From Streptomyces scabiei 87.22 (lineage in GTDB: Bacteria; Actinomycetota; Actinomycetes; Streptomycetales; Streptomycetaceae), in contig NC_013929.1 in NCBI RefSeq assembly GCF_000091305.1, positions 9,610,001 through 9,674,000 of the forward strand: 64,000 nt of DNA. Direction: 5' to 3'. The position numbers and the translations under genes were made by a program. Positions 59,531-64,000 of the stretch are shown here, in pieces. The number at the start of each line of letters is the position of its first letter. Position 1 is the first letter of the stretch. The notes under the pieces are model-generated. The model worked only from the letters and a program-made list of their open reading frames with translations. It was not told the DNA's origin and searched no databases.

Positions 59531-59572
59531 GATCCGAGCCGACCTTGGCTGTTCAGGTCAGGTCAGGTCAGG
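59513..59572. terminator. 20-bp stem hairpin formed with the gacct repeats
   Basis: The last four repeat units (59513-59532) are complementary to 59553-59572 (units of aggtc), leaving a 20-base loop that holds its own small dyad agcc/ggct. It probably ends the LacI transcript. Because the left arm has twelve units and the right only four, several registers are possible. Confidence 0.75.
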
Positions 59573-59715
59573 GCCGAGGCCGTGGTGAAACCCAGGGGAC
59601 GGTCCGGCTTCGGTGTGCACCGCCGCAGCCGTGTGCTCCGTACCCTCCCGGCGCGCACGGCCTCTCGCTCCTCTCTTCCCCTGTCCCCGTCCTGACGCCA
59701 CGGAAGGCGGTCCCC

Positions 59716-60795
59716 ATGCCCCTCGACCCGCATCTCGCCGAGAGACTGCACCTTCTCGCCGGTCTCACGTTCCCCGATCTCGCCGACCCGGACGCGCAGG
59801 CCCGGTTCGCCGAGTTCATGCGGGACCCCTCGGAGTGGACCCGCCCCGCCGACGTCGTGGTCGAGGACCGCGAGATACCCGGTCCGCACGGCCCCGTGCC
59901 CGTGCGGTCGTACGTTCCGGGGCGCCCCGGCTCCGCCGCCGTGCTGTGGGCGCACGGCGGCGGCTTCCTCGGAGGCGACCTCGACATGCCCGAGGCGCAC
60001 GTCGTCGCGGCCGAACTCGCGGCGCGGGCGGGGGCCGTGGTGGTCTCCGTCGACTACCGGCTGGCGGTCGGCGGCGTCCGGTACCCCGTCCCGCTGGACG
60101 ACGTGTGCGCCGCCTGGAGGTGGCTCAGGACCGAACTGGCCCCCGACGCCGACGTCGTGGCCCTCGGCGGAGCGAGCGCGGGCGCGGCGCTGGCGCTCGC
60201 CACGGCGCTGCGGGACCGGGACGAAGCCCTGCGGCCGGCCGATCTCCTGCTGCTCGCCTACCCGTTCGCGCACTTCCCCGTCCCCGCACTGGACAGCGCG
60301 ACGGCGGCCGAGATGGCGGCACTGCCGCCGACGATGCGGTTCACCACCCGGGACATCGAGTTCATGGTGGAGAACTACGTCGGCCGGCTCACCGACCTCC
60401 CGCGCGACGCGCTGCCGGGCGCGGCCGCGCTGCGGGGCCTGCCTCCCGTGCATGTGCTGGTCTGCGAGTACGACGACCTGCGACCCTCGGCCGAACTCCT
60501 CGTTCGGCAGCTGACCGCCTCCGAGGTCGAGGTCAGGAGCAGTCTGGCCGCCGGTATGCCGCACGGCCACCTCAACCGGACCCCGGCCCTCGCCGAGGTC
60601 GGCCGGTCACTCGACCTCTTCGCCGACGCGCTGCGCCGACGCACACCCCTGGCCGTACGGGGCGGCCCGTGCGAAGGCGGCCCGCCGCGTGTCAGGGAGC
60701 AGCGGGCCGCCGTCTGTGGGCCCGGTCCTCGGACCGGGCGGGAAGGAGCCGGTAGGGACGGGCTCCGGTGGTGGGGGACGGTCAGGGACGGGTGA
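59716..60795 (+). CDS. HSL-type alpha/beta hydrolase (esterase)
   Basis: A hydrolase of the hormone-sensitive-lipase/acetyl-esterase group. Oxyanion motif WAHGGGFLGGD, nucleophile elbow LGGASAGAALAL (GxSxG), catalytic Asp in CEYDDLRPSAE and His in MPHGHLNR. No signal peptide. ggaaggcgg precedes ATG 59716. The fold ends near residue 312 (DLFADALRRRTP); the remaining 47 residues are Gly/Arg-rich and are encoded over two terminator-like hairpins, and the stop overlaps that of the convergent rhamnosidase gene. A role in deacetylating plant glycans before rhamnosidase action is inferred from context. Confidence 0.87.
   Translation: MPLDPHLAERLHLLAGLTFPDLADPDAQARFAEFMRDPSEWTRPADVVVEDREIPGPHGPVPVRSYVPGRPGSAAVLWAHGGGFLGGDLDMPEAHVVAAELAARAGAVVVSVDYRLAVGGVRYPVPLDDVCAAWRWLRTELAPDADVVALGGASAGAALALATALRDRDEALRPADLLLLAYPFAHFPVPALDSATAAEMAALPPTMRFTTRDIEFMVENYVGRLTDLPRDALPGAAALRGLPPVHVLVCEYDDLRPSAELLVRQLTASEVEVRSSLAAGMPHGHLNRTPALAEVGRSLDLFADALRRRTPLAVRGGPCEGGPPRVREQRAAVCGPGPRTGREGAGRDGLRWWGTVRDG
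60676..60739. terminator. Two hairpins between convergent hydrolase and rhamnosidase genes
   Basis: First: ggcggcccgc (60676-60685) with gcgggccgcc (60702-60711). Second: gcccggtcc (60720-60728) with ggaccgggc (60731-60739) around a 2-base loop. They lie inside the extended 3' end of the hydrolase frame and just beyond the rhamnosidase stop on the other strand. Confidence 0.7.
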
Positions 60796-63424
60796 GCGGA
60801 CGCAGGGACAGGACGTGGCTGCCGGAGGCGAGCGCGTCGACGGGCTCCGTACAGGTCCAGCCCTCGGGCGCGCTGAACCGTCCGGTGGTGCCGGGCGGCA
60901 GGACGGCCCGCACCGTGAGGGAACCGTCGCCGATCGACCAGGCGACGGACGCGGTGCCGTAGGGAGTGTCGACCGCGGCCTCGGCGGAGGTGAGCGTGGC
61001 GCCGGGGCGCGGGGCGATGTCGAGGGTGCGGTACCCGGGCGAGGCGGGGCGCAGACCTGCCACGGAGCGGTAGAGCCAGGAGGCGACCGCGCCGTAGGCG
61101 TAGTGGTTGAACGACAGCATGGTGCCGGCGTTCTCGACGTCGACGGTGCCGTCGGGACCGATGGCGTCCCACCGCTCCCACATGGTCGTGGCACCGCGGG
61201 AGACCTGGTGGAGCCAGCCGGGACACTCGGGGTTGAGCAGCAGTTCGTACGCCTCGGCCACATGGCCCGTGTCGCCGAGGGCGGGCAGCACGAAGGGTGT
61301 GCCCAGGAAACCGGTGGCGATACGGCCTCCGTTCGCCCGCACCAGGCTCGCCAGGGCCTTGCCCACCTCGGCGCGCTCGCCGGCCGGCGCGATGCCGAAC
61401 TCCAGGGCGAGGGCGCAGCCCGTCTGGGTGGTGCGGGCGTGGTCGCCCCACTTCCGCCAGGCGGCCTCGGCGGTACGCCGGTGCAGGGCCGTGTACCGGT
61501 CGGCGTCCTCGGGGAAGCCCAGTTCACGGGCCGCGTCGGCGAGCAGCCGGGCGCTGTGCGCGACGAAGGCGGTGGCGACGTACCCGGAGTCGGTGGTGGC
61601 CGCCGCCGGGTTCTCCGGCGGGGCAGCGGGGTCGAGCCAGTCGCCGAGCTGTGCGTTGCCGCTCCAGGTGCCGTCCTCGTCCAGGTGCGCGACGGTGAAC
61701 TCGACCCACGCGCGCATCGCCGTGTAGTGGCGTTCCAGCAGGTGCGGTTGGCCGTACGCCTCGAAGAGGGCGGCCGGTACGACCGTGGCGGCGTCGCCCC
61801 AGCCCGCGGCGGCCCCGGCGAACGGCAGCTCGGCGGGCGGGAGTTCACCGAGCGGAACGTCCGGGACCACCATCGGCACCGCCCCGTCGGGGCGTTGCTG
61901 GATGCGGAGGTCGGTGAGCCGGCTGTCGAGGAAGGAGGCACTGTCGAAGGTGGCGCACGCCGTCGGAGCGAAGGCCATGATGTCGCCGGTCCAGCCGAGC
62001 CGTTCGTCGCGCTGGGGGCAGTCCGTGGGCACGGCGAGGAAGTTGCCGCGCTGGGAGCGTACGACGTTGGCGTACAGCGTGTTGACGCGTTCGTCGGAGC
62101 AGTGGAACTCCCCGATCCGGCGTAGGTCGCCGGCGACGACCTCGACCTCGACCGCCTCCACGGACACATCGGGGGAGGCGTCGATCTCGGCGTACCGGAA
62201 GCCGTGGAAGGTGAACTCCGGGGTCAGGTCGGCCGGGCCCTCGGCCAGGGTGTACCGGTCCGTGGCCCGGGCGCCGCGCAGGATGCTCGTCAGCAGGCGG
62301 CCGTCGCCGTCGAGGACCTCGGCGTGCCGGACGGTGACGGTGCCGCCCGGCCGTCCGTCGGCGCGGATCCTCAGCCGACCGGTCACGTTCTCGCCCGCGT
62401 CGACGGCGATGGTGCCGTCCGCGAGGGTTCGCAGCCGCGGCCGGACGGTCCGGACGACGCGCACGGGTGGATGGGCCCGCTGCCCCAGCCCTTCGGGCAG
62501 GGGCAGGACGGCGACGGGTTCCCAGCCGTCGTCGGCGAACCCCGGCAGCTGCCAGCCGTGGGGCTCGGCGCGGAGGTCGCGTTCGCAGCCGTCGTACAGG
62601 TCCGCCGACAGCAGGTCCCCGTAACCGCCCTTCCAGCGGCCGTCGGTGATGACCGTGACCCGCGTGCCGTCGGTGAGGTCGACTTCGAGTTGGGCGAGCA
62701 GGCCCGTCGTGTCACCGTAGACGTCACGGTTCTTGTGCCAGGTGAGGTGGCCCCGGAACCAGCCGTCGCCGACGGCGGCGGCGAGGGCGTTCGGGCCGGG
62801 GCGGAGCAGGCCGGTGACGTCGTAGGTGGCGTAGAGCAGCCGGTCGGGGTAGCTGGTCCAGCCCGGTTCCAGCAGGTCGGCGGAGACGGGCCGGCCGTTG
62901 AGGGTGGTGCGGTGGACGCCGAGCGAGGTCACGTACAGACGGGCCGACACCGGCTCCGCCGGGAGGTGGAACTCCCGGCGGAGCAACGGCACGGGGCCGG
63001 GGGAGGGGCGGCCCCGGTCACTGGGCACATGGACGGGCCGGGCAGCCCAGTCCACGGCGTCGAGCAGCGCGCCCTCCACACGGGCGGGGTCGCTCCACCG
63101 CGTCCATCCGCGATCGGTCCGGACCCGGACGCGCCAGTGACGGGTCTCGCGGCTGCTCAGCGGCTGGGCCGGCCACGGGTGGTCGGTCACCGTGCCGGAC
63201 TCGACCTGACCGCTGGAGGTGGTGTCGTCGAAGGAGGGGGCGCCGGACACCTGGATCTCGTAGGCGTGCTGGAGGATGCCCGGTCGCGTTCCGGTCAGTG
63301 ACCACGAGAGGCGGGGCATGGCGTGCGCGGTGGCGACGAGGCCGGAGTCGTCGGCGGTGCGCAGTCCGGTGACCGAGACCGTGATGTCCGTGGGGGTCTG
63401 TTCGGCGGGTGCCGTCGGGTTCAT
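60782..63424 (-). CDS. GH78 alpha-L-rhamnosidase
   Basis: An 880-residue multidomain enzyme that removes terminal L-rhamnose from glycosides. N-terminal fibronectin-like strand domain (residues 10-130), two beta-sandwich domains (Bac_rhamnosid_N near SARLYVTSLGVHRTTLNGRP), then the (alpha/alpha)6 barrel with the family signature CPQRDERLGWTGDIMAFAP, and a C-terminal beta-sandwich (APRPGATLTSAEAAVDTPYG). No signal peptide, so intracellular. ATG 63424 overlaps the stop of the upstream hydrolase gene (ATGA), so the two are coupled. Its substrate is probably an imported rhamnoside or rhamnogalacturonan fragment. Confidence 0.94.
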   Translation of the reverse strand: MNPTAPAEQTPTDITVSVTGLRTADDSGLVATAHAMPRLSWSLTGTRPGILQHAYEIQVSGAPSFDDTTSSGQVESGTVTDHPWPAQPLSSRETRHWRVRVRTDRGWTRWSDPARVEGALLDAVDWAARPVHVPSDRGRPSPGPVPLLRREFHLPAEPVSARLYVTSLGVHRTTLNGRPVSADLLEPGWTSYPDRLLYATYDVTGLLRPGPNALAAAVGDGWFRGHLTWHKNRDVYGDTTGLLAQLEVDLTDGTRVTVITDGRWKGGYGDLLSADLYDGCERDLRAEPHGWQLPGFADDGWEPVAVLPLPEGLGQRAHPPVRVVRTVRPRLRTLADGTIAVDAGENVTGRLRIRADGRPGGTVTVRHAEVLDGDGRLLTSILRGARATDRYTLAEGPADLTPEFTFHGFRYAEIDASPDVSVEAVEVEVVAGDLRRIGEFHCSDERVNTLYANVVRSQRGNFLAVPTDCPQRDERLGWTGDIMAFAPTACATFDSASFLDSRLTDLRIQQRPDGAVPMVVPDVPLGELPPAELPFAGAAAGWGDAATVVPAALFEAYGQPHLLERHYTAMRAWVEFTVAHLDEDGTWSGNAQLGDWLDPAAPPENPAAATTDSGYVATAFVAHSARLLADAARELGFPEDADRYTALHRRTAEAAWRKWGDHARTTQTGCALALEFGIAPAGERAEVGKALASLVRANGGRIATGFLGTPFVLPALGDTGHVAEAYELLLNPECPGWLHQVSRGATTMWERWDAIGPDGTVDVENAGTMLSFNHYAYGAVASWLYRSVAGLRPASPGYRTLDIAPRPGATLTSAEAAVDTPYGTASVAWSIGDGSLTVRAVLPPGTTGRFSAPEGWTCTEPVDALASGSHVLSLRPLTRP

Positions 63425-64000
63425 GGCTTGAGGTGTTTCCGGAAGAAGCCCAGCGTCAAGCCGTGCAGCGTGGCGCGATGGGGGACGGTGCCCCAGGCGT
63501 GGTCCGCGCCTTCCACGACCTCCAGTTCGGCGTTGCCGTCGTAGTGGTCCAGGTAGCGGCGCGCGTACTCCAGGGGAGCGATGTCGTCCTTGTCGCCGTG
63601 CAGGATGCGCACCGGTCCGGTGTACGTCCCGGACCGCCCGTACACGTCGAGGCCGACGATGTCGTCGACGAGTGCCTGGCTCATCCGGTGGCCGTCGGCG
63701 TCGAAGTATCCCTTCGCCTCGATCTCCGCCGCGAGCGCGCGGCCCTTGAGATAGCCCTTTGCCAGCTCGAACGGGGCCACGGCGGCGGGGGACCACAGGC
63801 ACAGCGCGCCGATGCCGGTCTCCTCGGCCGCCGTGATGCCGGCGACCACGCCGCCCATGCTCATGCCGACCAGACCGATGCGCTCGGGGTCGACGAAGTC
63901 GAAGGTCCGGACCGTACGCAGGATGGCGCGGGTCTCGGCTATCTCGCCGGTGATGGTCACGCCGAAGAAGTCGCCGTCGCTCTCGCCGTGGCCGGAGAGA
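63421..64000 (-). CDS. Alpha/beta hydrolase (5' part outside window)
   Basis: The C-terminal 192 residues of a serine hydrolase. LSGHGESDG at the window edge, nucleophile elbow VGMSMGGVVAG, catalytic Asp region ILHGDKDDIAPLE and His in EGADHAWG are visible; the protein ends TLGFFRKHLKP. The frame continues past position 64000. The family includes dienelactone-hydrolase-like and feruloyl-esterase-like enzymes. It is coupled to the rhamnosidase gene by a 4-base overlap and may remove acyl groups from the same plant glycosides. Confidence 0.88.
   Translation of the reverse strand, partial: LSGHGESDGDFFGVTITGEIAETRAILRTVRTFDFVDPERIGLVGMSMGGVVAGITAAEETGIGALCLWSPAAVAPFELAKGYLKGRALAAEIEAKGYFDADGHRMSQALVDDIVGLDVYGRSGTYTGPVRILHGDKDDIAPLEYARRYLDHYDGNAELEVVEGADHAWGTVPHRATLHGLTLGFFRKHLKP

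Noticed and set aside
59471..59572. CRISPR-like repeat array
   Set aside because: Units are 5 bases, contiguous and without spacers; no cas gene is present.

Overview
The window is a piece of a Streptomyces (or very close actinomycete) chromosome. GC content is very high throughout, start codons are often GTG or TTG, genes are packed and frequently overlap by 4 bases (ATGA/GTGA), and the families are typical of the genus: SigB/SigF-type sigma factors with RsbW-like kinases and a SpoIIE phosphatase, DUF5133, LuxR-type regulators, NsrR, DUF2993 and many secreted glycoside hydrolases. No tRNA, rRNA, CRISPR array, transposase or phage gene was seen.

Layout. 1-5015: stress-response partner-switching genes (two divergent sigma factors, two anti-sigma-type ATPases, one PAS-GAF-PP2C phosphatase). 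5180-9056: a YbdK-type carboxylate-amine ligase, then a rifamycin monooxygenase (rox) preceded by a near-perfect rifamycin-associated element, then a GNAT. 9073-13869: a tightly coupled minus-strand operon of a Y4yA-like PLP decarboxylase, a cysteine-synthase/rhodanese fusion, a SufS-like desulfurase and a methyltransferase; this looks like an uncharacterised sulfur/amine pathway. 14060-18533: GNAT, two-component system and ABC exporter. 18596-23117: stand-alone squalene/phytoene synthase, AraC regulator, SRPBCC protein, K+/H+ antiporter pair. 23445-28597: a second two-component system, a gene that matches the bacterial ethylene-forming enzyme along its whole length, and two divergent GAF-LuxR paralogues.

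28673-36432: secreted GH5 enzymes, a DUF2993 protein, an acyl-CoA synthetase-like ligase and galU. 36629-38960: nitric-oxide defence (flavohaemoglobin, group III truncated haemoglobin, NsrR with two matching candidate operators). 39076-44750: NmrA-like protein, coiled-coil protein, deaminase with a twin-arginine N-terminus, and an SRPBCC/FAD-oxidoreductase/SDR operon. 44902-46305: an orphan eCIS-core (DUF4157) protein with a C-terminal domain of lower GC, probably a contractile-injection-system cargo. 46489-48210: amidohydrolase and an ArsR-VOC pair with a perfect operator palindrome.

48288-64000: plant-polysaccharide region. A GH5-CBM_X2-CBM46 enzyme, a LacI regulator and a GH43 enzyme share GAAA-S-TTTC operators, which also occur upstream of the GH5 at 33423. 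Then come a Dpp-type ABC transporter, a divergent LacI regulator with an 11+11 palindrome, an esterase-like hydrolase, a GH78 alpha-L-rhamnosidase and a truncated alpha/beta hydrolase. The regulators and their sites suggest sugar-responsive release and uptake of xylan/xyloglucan and rhamnoside fragments.

Most promising items: the ethylene-forming enzyme, the PLP/rhodanese operon, the orphan eCIS cargo, and rox with its element. All functional statements rest on reading motifs and on recalled family sequences; no database search was run.
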